A DNA stretch of 64,000 nt. Source: Aliivibrio wodanis (lineage in GTDB: Bacteria > Pseudomonadota > Gammaproteobacteria > Enterobacterales > Vibrionaceae). The notes below the pieces were generated by a model. It saw only the letters and a program-made list of their open reading frames with translations, did no database searches and was not told where the DNA came from. Position numbers and translations under genes: made by a program. This document shows positions 1-9,077 of this stretch, in pieces; within the stretch, counting starts at the first letter, position 1, and each line of letters opens with the position of its first letter. The stretch spans positions 1 to 64,000 of the forward strand of contig LN554847.1 of the NCBI GenBank assembly GCA_000953695.1, in the 5' to 3' direction.

Positions 1-119
1 AATGTGATATTCATTAAAAAGACAAAAATACTCATAAAGCTGTAAATTATGTTAAATATCACTAAAAATTAAACGTAAGTATATAGGTCAAGTGGCCATA
101 AATTAAAGTGTTACACTGT

Positions 120-415
120 CACTAATGGTAATTTACAGTGTAAATTTTTACGGAAGCGTGAAACAAAACCTATATTTTACGGCCTGTGTATTTCCAATTA
201 AAAAACAGAAAATATATTTAAATAATTGAACAACAGAGATGTTGTAAGATATTAGAAAAATCATGAAAATGAAGCATGATCAAGGGCAGTATTTCAAGCT
301 ATAAAAGGAATATACAGTGTAAATTGATCTTAAATAAAAGGAAGCATGATCAAGAGTAAGTTGTATTCGGAAGCATGAAAGAAGGAAGATAAATTACAGT
401 GAATGTATATTACAT
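120..415. repeat. Partial RctB-type repeats, probable regulatory part of the origin
   Basis: Two copies of GAAGCATGATCAAG lie at 271-284 and 341-354, and truncated relatives (GAAGCGTGAAAC near 153, GAAGCATGAAAG near 370) lack the GATC core. A second motif, TACAGTGTAAATT, occurs near 134 and 313, with a weaker copy near 395. In V. cholerae this side of the origin holds the 39-mer and iteron sites that limit initiation. I infer the same role but cannot match the 39-mer consensus from memory. Confidence 0.6.
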
Positions 416-644
416 AAGGCTTTCTAGATGATCCTTTAAACATTGTAACCAATGGATCTGTAAATTAAACCACTTGATCATTCTTCTGAACTATAAACAA
501 CAACATCAAGATCTAAGTTTGACCACGTTTTCTAACCATATTTAGAGTAAAACCTTAATAAATAGAAAACATAGTGAGTTCTGTTAAAAAAATAGATCAT
601 AAACAACCCATTTTCTCAAAAGTAGTAGTAAAAACAATCTTGCC

Positions 645-653
645 TGTGGATAA
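645..653 (-). promoter_or_regulatory. DnaA box
   Basis: TGTGGATAA is the exact complement of the consensus DnaA box TTATCCACA. It sits 16 bp before the iteron array, as in V. cholerae oriCII, where one DnaA box is needed for initiation at chromosome 2. Confidence 0.85.
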
Positions 654-668
654 CCTGTGTTCATGTCA

Positions 669-795
669 TGATCATTCTTCTATGGACTACATGATCATCG
701 ATTCAAATTCATTATGATCATTCTTTTGTAACTATGTTGATCATGGATCCGAAACTATAATGATCATGCTTTTGAAAAAGTCTTGATCATGCTTT
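669..795 (+). repeat. Array of six RctB-binding iterons with 23-bp period
   Basis: TGATCA starts at 669, 692, 715, 738, 761 and 784, so every step is exactly 23 bp. Copies 1, 3, 5 and 6 continue as the full 12-mer form (TGATCATTCTTC, TGATCATTCTTT, TGATCATGCTTT twice); copies 2 and 4 are degenerate after the core (TGATCATCGATT, TGATCATGGATC). A 23-bp step is about two helical turns, which places bound RctB protomers on one face of the DNA. Each core is a Dam site. Confidence 0.9.
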
Positions 796-802
796 CATTG
801 CG

Positions 803-990
803 CAATAAATTAAATCTTTATATATCAGTTACCTACAAGCAAAATATCAATCAGATCATAGATCATTATAATCATATAGATCAGTATTAATCATAAAGAT
901 CAGTTTAAAAGAATAATAATTTTTTTCTTTATTTAAAGATCCAATTCATTTAATCTATGCGAAAGAATGATTAAAATACAATGAATGTCA
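803..990. other. AT-rich unwinding region with ATCA motifs
   Basis: A very AT-rich stretch between the iterons and rctB. ATCA occurs at 824, 846, 850, 855, 862, 871, 880, 890 and 899, the last five at 9-10 bp steps. In V. cholerae RctB is reported to bind ATCA repeats on one strand of the unwinding element. The rctB promoter must also lie here, but I cannot place it securely. Confidence 0.7.
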
Positions 991-997
991 GTTGAAA

Positions 998-2983
998 ATG
1001 AATCATATAAAAACCACAGATAACGAAAAGATCTATATCCCATTACCAAGAGATCACAAGGGAGGTCATTTATTTGAAATACCAACAAATCTCGTTGATT
1101 GGATCACTCAATATCAACATTTTAAAGGTGTTACAAAAAGTATTTTAGAATTAATGAATTTAATTTCATTAAAAGGATTCTCTTCACCTGATGGTTTAGT
1201 TTCAACAACTGAAGTTATCGCAACAACAGATGGACATCTAACACGAGCAGCTATCCAACAACGATTACGAACTGCGGTAAGTATCGGATTGTTTGAACAA
1301 TATCCTGTGAGATTTGAGCAAGGATTAGCTGGAAAAACAATGCTTCATAGGTTTATTAATCCATCATTGTTAATCTCAACATTAGGCATTACGAGCTTAA
1401 AATCAGAGCAAAGTCATGAACAAGAAAGACAAAAACGCTCTAAAGCACTTGCTCAAACTCAAGTAAATCGACAATTTCTTACTGAACATGGCTTAGGCAT
1501 CCCACCAAGTATGAGAGATGAAGCTGATCAATTTGTCGTATCTCCAACCAATTGGGCAGGGATCATAGATCAAGCTTTAGCTCCACCACGGACTCGTAAG
1601 AACTATCAAAAAGCGATGGTTGCCATTTCAGGAACTAAAGCGATCATTGAAACAAGATCATCAAAAAACATTATGACCGTTGATGATCTAATGACATTAT
1701 TTGCCCTATTCACCTTAACAGTTCAATATCACGATCATCATCAAGATGATTATCATATTCAAACAAAGATCATGGGCAATAAAACCCCAATTTATATCAC
1801 TGATATTCTTACATTACGGGGTAAGAAGGATTCAGGCCCAGCGCGAGATTCAATTCGTGAAAGCATTGATCGTATTGAATTTACAGATTTTCAGCTGCAT
1901 GAGTTAACAGGTCGTTGGTTAAGTGAGAATATGCCTAAAGGCTTCAAGAGTGATCGTTTCCGTTTTTTAGCTAGGACGATTACCGCTTCTGATGAGGCTC
2001 CAAAAGAAGGCAAAGATGGTGAGATCAAAATTAAACCAAACTTATATATATTGGTTTGGGAACCTTCATTTTATGATGAATTGTTAACCAAAGATTACTT
2101 CTTTCTCTTTCCTCCTGAGATTTTAAAGCAACACACGTTGGTATTTCAGCTCTATAGCTTCTTCAGAAGCCGCTTAGCACGTCGAATGACTGATAACCTA
2201 CTCCTAAGCGAGATTAATCAAAAACTCGCTCGTAATGTCGATTGGAGACGTTTTTCTTTAGATCTTATCCGAGAATTAAAAAAATTAGCTAAAGATAAAG
2301 TGACTGATGAATTATTTATTGTGAATCTTTGGGGTTATCATCTGACGATCTCAATGCTTGATAGCAATGAAAAGTTACCAGATTATCAAGTTGATATTCG
2401 CTGTGATCCTGAAGAAGTAATCCGATATTCACGGGCAAGAACCACAAACGCAGGAAAACGTAATATGGCCCCAACAATGCCAAATCCATTACGTAATGAG
2501 ATCATGCCTAAGCAAGAGCTTGATCAGCTTTCCACGATCATTGATGGCGAATTTGAACCAATCAAGCGTAATAGCCCAAATAAATCAGGCCGATTAGGCC
2601 GTAGAGTAAAACTTCGTAAACACTCTGCTGAAATTAATGCGGATGAATTAACGATAACATTAACAAAATATACCTCTGAGCAGGCACTAGAGAGAAGTAT
2701 CACGGCTTTATCAGCAATGACTGGGCACAGCTCTTCTTCAATATCAGATGAGTGTAAGGAGTTATTAGACAAACTTGATTATTTAAAAGTTGCAGGTGAA
2801 ACTCTTCCTTATGAAACTTTAAGTAAAACGATCGAGTTTTATAATAGCCAAGATAATGGTAAGCATTTATCAATAGAGAACTTGATCGCAGGATTAGCTG
2901 TTCGAAGAAAGATCTGTAAATTAGTATTTTCTCAGAACTATGATCAAGATGTTTTACGTGCTTTGGATGAGATGGCTGGATAA
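998..2983 (+). CDS. rctB: RctB, initiator of chromosome 2 replication
   Basis: RctB binds the iterons just upstream, opens the origin and represses its own synthesis; it occurs only in Vibrionaceae. The protein (661 residues from ATG 998; V. cholerae RctB has 658) contains stretches that I recognise as identical in V. cholerae RctB, such as DEADQFVVSPTNWAGIIDQA, SSKNIMTVDDLMTLFALFTL and ARTTNAGKRNMAP. TTG at 992 is an in-frame alternative start and neither has a strong ribosome binding site. The frame is intact, and a strong terminator follows at 3150. Confidence 0.97.
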   Translation: MNHIKTTDNEKIYIPLPRDHKGGHLFEIPTNLVDWITQYQHFKGVTKSILELMNLISLKGFSSPDGLVSTTEVIATTDGHLTRAAIQQRLRTAVSIGLFEQYPVRFEQGLAGKTMLHRFINPSLLISTLGITSLKSEQSHEQERQKRSKALAQTQVNRQFLTEHGLGIPPSMRDEADQFVVSPTNWAGIIDQALAPPRTRKNYQKAMVAISGTKAIIETRSSKNIMTVDDLMTLFALFTLTVQYHDHHQDDYHIQTKIMGNKTPIYITDILTLRGKKDSGPARDSIRESIDRIEFTDFQLHELTGRWLSENMPKGFKSDRFRFLARTITASDEAPKEGKDGEIKIKPNLYILVWEPSFYDELLTKDYFFLFPPEILKQHTLVFQLYSFFRSRLARRMTDNLLLSEINQKLARNVDWRRFSLDLIRELKKLAKDKVTDELFIVNLWGYHLTISMLDSNEKLPDYQVDIRCDPEEVIRYSRARTTNAGKRNMAPTMPNPLRNEIMPKQELDQLSTIIDGEFEPIKRNSPNKSGRLGRRVKLRKHSAEINADELTITLTKYTSEQALERSITALSAMTGHSSSSISDECKELLDKLDYLKVAGETLPYETLSKTIEFYNSQDNGKHLSIENLIAGLAVRRKICKLVFSQNYDQDVLRALDEMAG

Positions 2984-3149
2984 CTAGTCAGTTGACATCA
3001 TTATAGCCTTATTCTGACAAGACGATGACAAAATACAATCTAAGGACGCTATTATTACAAACGAATAGACAACCTTTGTCCTTTACCAATTGAGAAATTG
3101 GCTCATATTGTTACATATCTTAACTTTTATTGTTTTCAGTAATTGTATT

Positions 3150-3177
3150 GGCGAGCTTAGTGCTCGCCGTTTTTTTG
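3150..3177 (+). terminator. Rho-independent terminator of rctB
   Basis: A seven-base stem GGCGAGC / GCTCGCC with loop TTAGT, followed by G and seven T. Confidence 0.9.
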
Positions 3178-3221
3178 TCTATCAATAATCCTTTCTGCAC
3201 TTCCCGTATCTTATGAGACCA

Positions 3222-3233
3222 TGATCATTCTTC
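3222..3233 (+). repeat. Isolated RctB-type iteron outside the origin
   Basis: TGATCATTCTTC is identical to iteron 1 of the origin array (669-680) but lies downstream of rctB, just before the RidA gene. Confidence 0.65.
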
Positions 3234-3337
3234 CATTATGAAATAAGGCTTTATCGAGAAGAACTCTCGTATTTAGCTTCATTTTTTATTACTCTAGGCT
3301 GCAAAATTCCCCTTACTATTTTGAAATAGAGTAGAGC

Positions 3338-3685
3338 ATGATTGAACGTCAAGAAACAAAGCAACGTATGAGCCGTATTGTAAAGCATAATGGAACCGTC
3401 TATTTATGTGGCCAAGTATGTGCAGATGCAACTCAAGGTATTAAAGAACAAACACAAACGATGCTAGATAAAGTCGATTTATTGCTAGATCAAGCGGGTA
3501 GTTCTCGTAAACATATACTTTCAGCAACGATCTATATTAAAGATATGAAAGATTTTTCAGAAATGAATGATGTGTGGGATAGCTGGGTTCCTGAAGGCTA
3601 TGCACCAGCTCGTGCCTGTGTAGAAGCAAGTATGGCGCGCGAAGCCTTATTGGTTGAGATTTCAGTGATTGCTGCTGAAAAGTAG
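3338..3685 (+). CDS. RidA/YjgF/YoaB-family protein (probable imine/enamine deaminase)
   Basis: 115 residues, the usual size for the family. RidA proteins hydrolyse reactive enamine/imine intermediates from PLP enzymes in the cytoplasm; the closest type seems to be YoaB. Family features seen are [10 protein letters not shown] near the N-terminus, the conserved DM.DF..MN.VWD segment and [12 protein letters not shown] near residue 85, which carries the active-site arginine. The first ATG (3338) has only a weak GA-rich site upstream; ATG 3368 is an alternative. It stands alone between rctB and a peptidase gene. Substrate unknown. Confidence 0.85.
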   Translation: MIERQETKQRMSRIVKHNGTVYLCGQVCADATQGIKEQTQTMLDKVDLLLDQAGSSRKHILSATIYIKDMKDFSEMNDVWDSWVPEGYAPARACVEASMAREALLVEISVIAAEK

Positions 3686-3799
3686 TAAACCGCCAGTTTC
3701 AATAAGAAAATCAACAAATTAATGAAACTGACTTAATTAAAGTAAGTAACTTGACCTTCTAATTAAAGGCCGGTTACTTATACGATATAAGGATATGTC

Positions 3800-5125
3800 A
3801 TGCTCACGCATTCTGAAGCTAATTTTTACCTTGATGGGATAAAATATCAGTCACATCATTTTTCACTGCCTCTTAATTATAATGATCATATTAATTGCGA
3901 TGATCACAAACATCTACTTGATCATGTTTCCGTCTATGTTAGAGAATTAGTAAAAGATGAAAATAAAGATCGTGATCTACCTTACCTAGTGTATTTTCAA
4001 GGCGGTCCTGGGTTTCCAGCGATGCGTCCATCAAGCAATACAGGTTGGTTGAAGTGTGCGTTGGATCAGTATCGAGTGATCTTATTGGATCAACGAGGGA
4101 CTGGCTTGAGTTCGCCGATCACCACTCAAACGATCCAACATTTAGATCCTGAACAACAGGCTGAATATTTAAGTCACTTCCGAGCTGATAACATTGTTCG
4201 TGATGCTGAAGAGATCAGAAAGCACTTAAATATTGATAAATGGGCGATTATTGGTCAAAGTTTTGGTGGTTTCTGCTCTCTAACATATTTATCTATGTTT
4301 CCTGATAGCCTACTTGCTTCTTATATTACTGGTGGGATCCCATCGATAACTCGTCATATTGATGATGTGTACCATGCTACTTATCAACGTACGCTAGATA
4401 AAAATAGTGAATTCTTTTCTCGATTCCCACAAGCACAAGATTTGTGTGATCGTATTGCAGACGCGCTGCTTGATAATAAAACAGTATTACCTAATGGTCA
4501 GATTTTTACGGTTGAGCAGTTCCAACAAATGGGGATCTGTTTTGGCATGGCTGGTGGACAAGAAGAGTTATATTTCCAACTAGAAACCGCTTTTGTTGAA
4601 GTAAATGGCCAACCAGAATTGAGTTATGGCTTCTTGAACTACGTGTTAGGGCAACAAGCACATTTAACCAATCCATTGTATGCCATATTACATGAATCAA
4701 TTTATTGTCAGCACAGTGCCTCAAATTGGTCAGCACATCGTATTAGAGAGAATTATCCTCAATTTAACCATCAGAAAGGCGCTCCACTGCATTTTACCGG
4801 TGAAATGGTCTACCCATGGTTCTTTGACCAGCTTGAAACCTTAAAGCCCTTAAAAGAAGCTGCAGAGCTTTTGGCTGCAAAGTCTGATTGGCCAAATTTA
4901 TACAATGCTGAGCAATTAACAAAGAATACGGTTCCCATGGCTGCGGCAACGTATGTCAATGATATGTTTGTTGAGTTTGATTTCTCTCGTGAAACATTGA
5001 GAGCAATCGCTAATTCAAAAGCATGGATGACGAGTGAGTATGAGCACAATGGCTTGCGAGTCGATGGGGAGAAGATCTTATCTACTCTAATGTCTATGGC
5101 TGAAGATATTAAAGCTATTCAATAA
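3800..5125 (+). CDS. Alpha/beta hydrolase, S33 family (prolyl aminopeptidase-like)
   Basis: 441 residues with no signal peptide, so probably cytoplasmic. It has the S33 signature: oxyanion-hole motif GGPG (68-71), DQRGTGLS (97-104) and nucleophile elbow GQSFGG with Ser154. The length and GGPG...DQRG...GQSFGG pattern fit prolyl iminopeptidases, which remove N-terminal proline from peptides. AAGGA seven bases before ATG 3800 supports the start. An RctB-type iteron (TGATCATGTTTC, 3919) lies inside the reading frame. A perfect inverted repeat at 5143-5183 follows the gene. Confidence 0.85.
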   Translation: MLTHSEANFYLDGIKYQSHHFSLPLNYNDHINCDDHKHLLDHVSVYVRELVKDENKDRDLPYLVYFQGGPGFPAMRPSSNTGWLKCALDQYRVILLDQRGTGLSSPITTQTIQHLDPEQQAEYLSHFRADNIVRDAEEIRKHLNIDKWAIIGQSFGGFCSLTYLSMFPDSLLASYITGGIPSITRHIDDVYHATYQRTLDKNSEFFSRFPQAQDLCDRIADALLDNKTVLPNGQIFTVEQFQQMGICFGMAGGQEELYFQLETAFVEVNGQPELSYGFLNYVLGQQAHLTNPLYAILHESIYCQHSASNWSAHRIRENYPQFNHQKGAPLHFTGEMVYPWFFDQLETLKPLKEAAELLAAKSDWPNLYNAEQLTKNTVPMAAATYVNDMFVEFDFSRETLRAIANSKAWMTSEYEHNGLRVDGEKILSTLMSMAEDIKAIQ

Positions 5126-5142
5126 GCGTTTTTATTGATCCA

Positions 5143-5183
5143 GAAGCATGATCAAGTAGAATTCGATCCCTTGATCATGCTTC
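5143..5183. repeat. Inverted pair of RctB-type sites, also a possible terminator
   Basis: GAAGCATGATCAAG (5143-5156) and its exact complement CTTGATCATGCTTC (5170-5183) flank a 13-base loop. As RNA this is a 14-bp stem after the S33 peptidase gene, followed by an AT-rich run, so it may terminate transcription. As DNA it is two opposed copies of the origin repeat at 271 and 341. It lies between two convergent genes. Confidence 0.7.
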
Positions 5184-5208
5184 CTATATTTTATTTTTTC
5201 ATCTTAAG

Positions 5209-7508
5209 TTATTGAGGTGCCCACTTAATCTTCGTGTTATTACTTAGTATCGCAAGAATTGATTGAGAGGGGATCATCATTCCTGCTGATAAGGAGTGAT
5301 CCTCGTTACTAAAATTAGCAATGATAATACTACCGTCGCTATAAGTGGTTTGTTGTACCTTTCCGCTACTATCTAACCAAGAAAAATCGATTAACGAGGT
5401 GTTCCATAATACTGAATGAATCGGTAGAAATCCTGTTTGGTAATGTTGTAATGTTTTGACCCTTTGTTTGCTCGTATTATTTGATTCCTCGCGGTTTAAG
5501 TGAATCATCGCGGGAGTGTTGTAAAGCATCATAGTGAGATCGCGCTCTACTTGTACGTTACTAAATTTAATGCTGTCAGTATGCCAGTGATGACTATTAA
5601 TTAACTCATCGTGAAATACAGTTTGATATAAAGGTATCGAATATTTCGGGGAAAAATAAACCGTTTTGTAAGGTTCTTTTACTTCACTCGATTTGAAAAA
5701 GAAATCAGGTTTGTAGTCTGGGTACCACGCACCTAAAAAATAGGGTGAAATACGATCTGTTTTCATTTCTTTATCTGTCCAACCGAAACCAACTGTTTCC
5801 ATTCCATGGGCAAATGCAATTCCTTGAGTGGTCAATCCGTTGCCATCTTCTGAACCAAGTATAATGTTTTGTTTTTTGGTAATAGAAGACATTCGATGAT
5901 TGAATGCTTCGAGCATTTCAGTTTCGTTAGATTGCCTTTGTGCTGAATAATCTTCTCTTGCCATTGCTGTTGCATCAACATCTAAAAACAGGCTGTTAAA
6001 ACGTCCATATAAAATAATATCGTTAATACGCTGTTCTACGTACTCTAATTGACATGATGGGTGTAGATAAAATCCATTACCTCGAAACCCTTTTTGTTGT
6101 TTTCCATTGGCATTCTCAATCGCACAATTCTTTCGCATATCATCAGGAAGCTGAGCGGTTAACCAATTATCATTAATACCTTTTTTTATTGCGGTATTGT
6201 ATGAATCGTAAGTTCCTATTAAATATCCAGCTGCTTTGGCTTTGTCGACGATATTAGGTTGATAAAATGCGGGCATCCAGTTGTCTAGACCAAGCCATAG
6301 TTTAGTTAATTTTGCTTCCATTAATGTATTTATCATATCTTCAGATAAGCCTTGTCCCCATCGTTTTGGATTGATTAGATAAGCACCTGCTTGAGTTTGT
6401 AGCCAGGCTTTTCGTTGTTGGGCCGCATCAAATTGATTCTTAATATTATCCTGTTTTACAGGGAAGTATTGATTTATAGAGGTGTTGATATTTTCAATTA
6501 AAAAACGTTTTTCATAAGCCGAAAGCCAGTTTTTTCCTTGTTTTAATAAACCGAGTTCTTTTGTCGCTTCTTTTGAAGGTAATAGATCATCTTGGGTAAA
6601 ATACCAATCCTTAAGTCCCCACCAATCACTAACGTCTTCGACTGCTAGTAAATCTTGCCCAAATAAATAAACATGACTTGCACCAATTAATCGCTCTAAT
6701 TCAGGTTGCTGTTGGCGTTTTTTGCTAAGTGGTACTGCAAGTTTCTGATGTTGACGCCATTGACGGTATTGTTTAGCGCCTGAGAGCTCTGAGTCTCCAA
6801 GACGGATCTGTACTGAAAAATGCTCATTACGATTTAATGGCGTGAATTCATGCGATGCTTGCATGTGTAGGCGCTTATCCACCACGGAAAATAGTAAGCG
6901 GTTATTGGTTGCTGTAATCAGTTGGTAACTAACTACATCAGCTGATTTCAGTTCTTTATTATTTGATATTTTTGCGCTCCAAAATGGCATTTTTAAGTCT
7001 TGAGTGGTATTCGAACCTGAATAGGTCTTTGCAATATAATTTATAAGGGTTGGGTGATTTATCGGAATACGCATTCCCTCATTAAATGGCAGTAATAAAG
7101 TATTTACCGCCTTAGCAGGAAGAGAAAACCAGGTTAAAGCGATTGGATTATTGCGATCTATTTTTAAGTTAGCTGTCGTAGAAAAAGAGAGTGTTAATAC
7201 GTCATTAAATATCGCATTGATTTTGATCCCACTAGGGCTCAATACCCAAGAGGCAGATGAAGGTGAAAGCTGTGTTATATCTGTCGCAAGTTGTGTTTTT
7301 TTTCTACTCGTAGCCCTGAGTCAATCACTGGGATTGAGTGTGATGCTAATAGCCAATCGGTTTTTAGTGACGCTGGATTAATGAATATTGATGCTGTTTT
7401 GTTAGTTAGTTTAATCGTGGAGTTTGGTTGGATATTAGTCAGGTTTTCAGCCTGACTTGAATTGGTTGAAAACAAAAATAAACAAAAGGCAAATAATAAT
7501 GGTGGCAT
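5209..7508 (-). pseudogene. Secreted glycoside hydrolase, GH129/GH101-like, split by a -1 frameshift
   Basis: Two frames form one protein of about 766 residues. Frame 1 (from ATG 7508) encodes a signal peptide (hydrophobic LLFAFCLFLFS then SSQA) and 70 mature residues; frame 2 runs to 5209. They join in-frame if one A is added to the run of eight A (plus-strand T at 7296-7303) or if the ribosome slips back one base on A AAA AAA. The joined product resembles GH129/GH101 enzymes (alpha-N-acetylgalactosaminidase type): LFLDVDATA (Asp421/Asp423 of frame 2) and GSEDGNG (Glu465) suit nucleophile and acid/base. The family call is from memory. It follows the vxr operon and may be its last gene. Confidence 0.65.
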
Positions 7509-7564
7509 AAGAATATCTCTCGTAAAGAAGAGAGTTATTAAGCCTTAATTGATATTTTCTTTTG

Positions 7565-8431
7565 TCACCTATTTGTCTTCATTACTGCTGGTAGGGTTAA
7601 TCGTTGAGAATAGTTAACTCGAACTTGCCCTTGGTATTCTGATCGTGAGATTACAGCGCTTATCCATTTTGCACCGATTGAAGGTGCATAAGGAAGATCT
7701 ACAACGGCAGTGCTTTGTTGAGTAGAGTGAGATGATATAGGTTCAATATACGACATGGGTTCAATGCTTCCTAGCAGAGTGTAATTTTTATCAAACCATT
7801 GCCATTGCGGTGAGGTTAATGGGCAATCTTGTTGTTGCTGTGGTGGTGATATTTGTATTTGATGAAGTGAATGTGTGTTTTCTAAATTAATCCAATTTAC
7901 TGATCTATGTGAAGAAAGAATTACGGGATAGTTTTTTTTATTAATTCTTAATTGATATAAGCCTGGCGTAGGGGCTGAGATCATATCTCCACCTTCTAAT
8001 TCACTGTAGCTATTATCAAGAGAAGAAGAGTAACCTGAAAATAGTACTGTCCCTTGATTATCAGAGAATGAAATAAAGACTTTTTCTTGAGTATCATCTA
8101 ATGATATTTTGAATTGGTAGCCTTGCTGCAATAAATTGCTCTTTTTTTGTATTGTTAAACGTATATGAGATTGTGCAGCCGTGCTTGGTGTTTCAGATAG
8201 TGTTTTACCGCAATGTGACTGAAGAAGTATTTGCTTTTTTATTTGTGACCAATAGCGCTCATCAAGGTTGTTTTGATTTAGCGCTAATTGCAGTTCTTGC
8301 CAAGCTAAGGGCGTATTCTTAGCCATTAACGCTGAATAAGTAGCTTGTAACGGTGTATCTTGAAACCAATTATCTGCTAGTGCTTGCTGGGTATTAAGAG
8401 CAATCAAACAGCTTAAGATTATTTTATTCAT
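7565..8431 (-). CDS. vxrC: VxrC-like DUF2861 periplasmic protein
   Basis: 288 residues with an N-terminal signal peptide (ILSCLIALNTQQALA, cleavage near residue 19). I recognise it as a DUF2861 protein, which in V. cholerae is the third gene (vxrC) of the vxrABCDE operon. Its biochemical role is unknown; the envelope location fits a system that monitors cell-wall damage. The start overlaps the end of the response-regulator gene by 8 bp, so the two are probably translationally coupled. Only 56 bp separate it from the next gene. Confidence 0.75.
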   Translation of the reverse strand: MNKIILSCLIALNTQQALADNWFQDTPLQATYSALMAKNTPLAWQELQLALNQNNLDERYWSQIKKQILLQSHCGKTLSETPSTAAQSHIRLTIQKKSNLLQQGYQFKISLDDTQEKVFISFSDNQGTVLFSGYSSSLDNSYSELEGGDMISAPTPGLYQLRINKKNYPVILSSHRSVNWINLENTHSLHQIQISPPQQQQDCPLTSPQWQWFDKNYTLLGSIEPMSYIEPISSHSTQQSTAVVDLPYAPSIGAKWISAVISRSEYQGQVRVNYSQRLTLPAVMKTNR

Positions 8432-9077
8432 GGTGAGCCTTAAGTAAGCGATAACCTACTCCTCGCAGTGTTTCAATATTTAACTCAGGCAATTTTTGTC
8501 TTAAATGTAAAATATGATTATCTACTGTACGGGTTGAGGGGAATGCTTGAAATCCCCATACTTGATTTAATAACTCATCACGATGAAAAACACGTCCTTG
8601 ATGTTGTAACAATAATAGAAGCAATTGAAATTCTTTAGGTTTTAAATTTATAATATTAGTACTATTACGAACGGTTCGTTGTGAAAGACAGATCTCTAAA
8701 TGGTGATAATGTAATGTACTTTGACCTAAAGGGCGTAGGTGTGCATGGATACGCGCAATCAGCTCCTGATGTGAAAAAGGCTTGATCATATAATCTTTAG
8801 CCCCAGACATTAGTCCTTCAATACGTTGTTCAACATCAACCTTTGCAGTGAGGATAATGACAGGGAGCGCTTTTATCATTAACCATTCGGGGAGCCAAAT
8901 AAGGCTATCTCCTTCGGGAAGTTGTCTATCAAGAATAACTAAATCAGATTGTATCCAGTGAGTATGAACTTGTTGTATATCGGTAAGCCAAGTGCATTCA
9001 ATCCCTTCTTTTGATAAGACATCTTTCAGTCCTTCTCCTAATAAATAATCATCTTCAATAAGTAATACACGAGTCAT
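8424..9077 (-). CDS. vxrB: VxrB-like response regulator, OmpR/PhoB family
   Basis: 217 residues from ATG 9077. The receiver domain has the acidic pair (IEDD), phosphoacceptor Asp50 (LVILD) and Lys99 (MIKPF); the C-terminal half is a winged-helix domain (RTVDNHILHLRQKLP, GVGYRLL). The start overlaps the kinase stop as ATGA, which argues for this start over an upstream in-frame ATG. In V. cholerae VxrB (WigR) controls type VI secretion, cell-wall synthesis and biofilm genes. The VxrB assignment rests on synteny with a DUF2861 gene and an unusual sensor kinase. Confidence 0.85.
   Translation of the reverse strand: MTRVLLIEDDYLLGEGLKDVLSKEGIECTWLTDIQQVHTHWIQSDLVILDRQLPEGDSLIWLPEWLMIKALPVIILTAKVDVEQRIEGLMSGAKDYMIKPFSHQELIARIHAHLRPLGQSTLHYHHLEICLSQRTVRNSTNIINLKPKEFQLLLLLLQHQGRVFHRDELLNQVWGFQAFPSTRTVDNHILHLRQKLPELNIETLRGVGYRLLKAHHE

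Larger units (their letters stand above)
1..997. other. oriC2: Chromosome 2 replication origin region (oriCII type)
   Basis: About 1 kb without genes directly upstream of rctB. From left to right it holds scattered partial repeats (about 120-415), one isolated iteron near 475, a DnaA box (645-653), six regularly spaced TGATCA iterons (669-795) and an AT-rich stretch with phased ATCA motifs up to the rctB start. This arrangement (regulatory repeats, DnaA box, RctB iterons, unwinding region, rctB) is the known one for Vibrio cholerae oriCII. Most iterons contain GATC, the Dam target on which RctB binding depends in V. cholerae. The parAB2 genes expected on the other side are not in the window. 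Confidence 0.93.
2984..3337. other. Intergenic region after rctB
   Basis: 354 bp between rctB and the RidA gene. It contains the rctB terminator (3150-3177) and one isolated RctB-type iteron (3222-3233). The 165 bp before the terminator show no ORF and no convincing promoter. A small RNA ending at the terminator is possible but unsupported. Confidence 0.6.

Noticed and set aside
669-795. CRISPR-like regular repeats
   Set aside because: Repeat cores are only 6-12 bp, spacers 11 bp, no cas genes; the array is the RctB iteron set.
2990-3020. sRNA promoter after rctB (TTGACA at 2992)
   Set aside because: No -10 element at a fitting distance.
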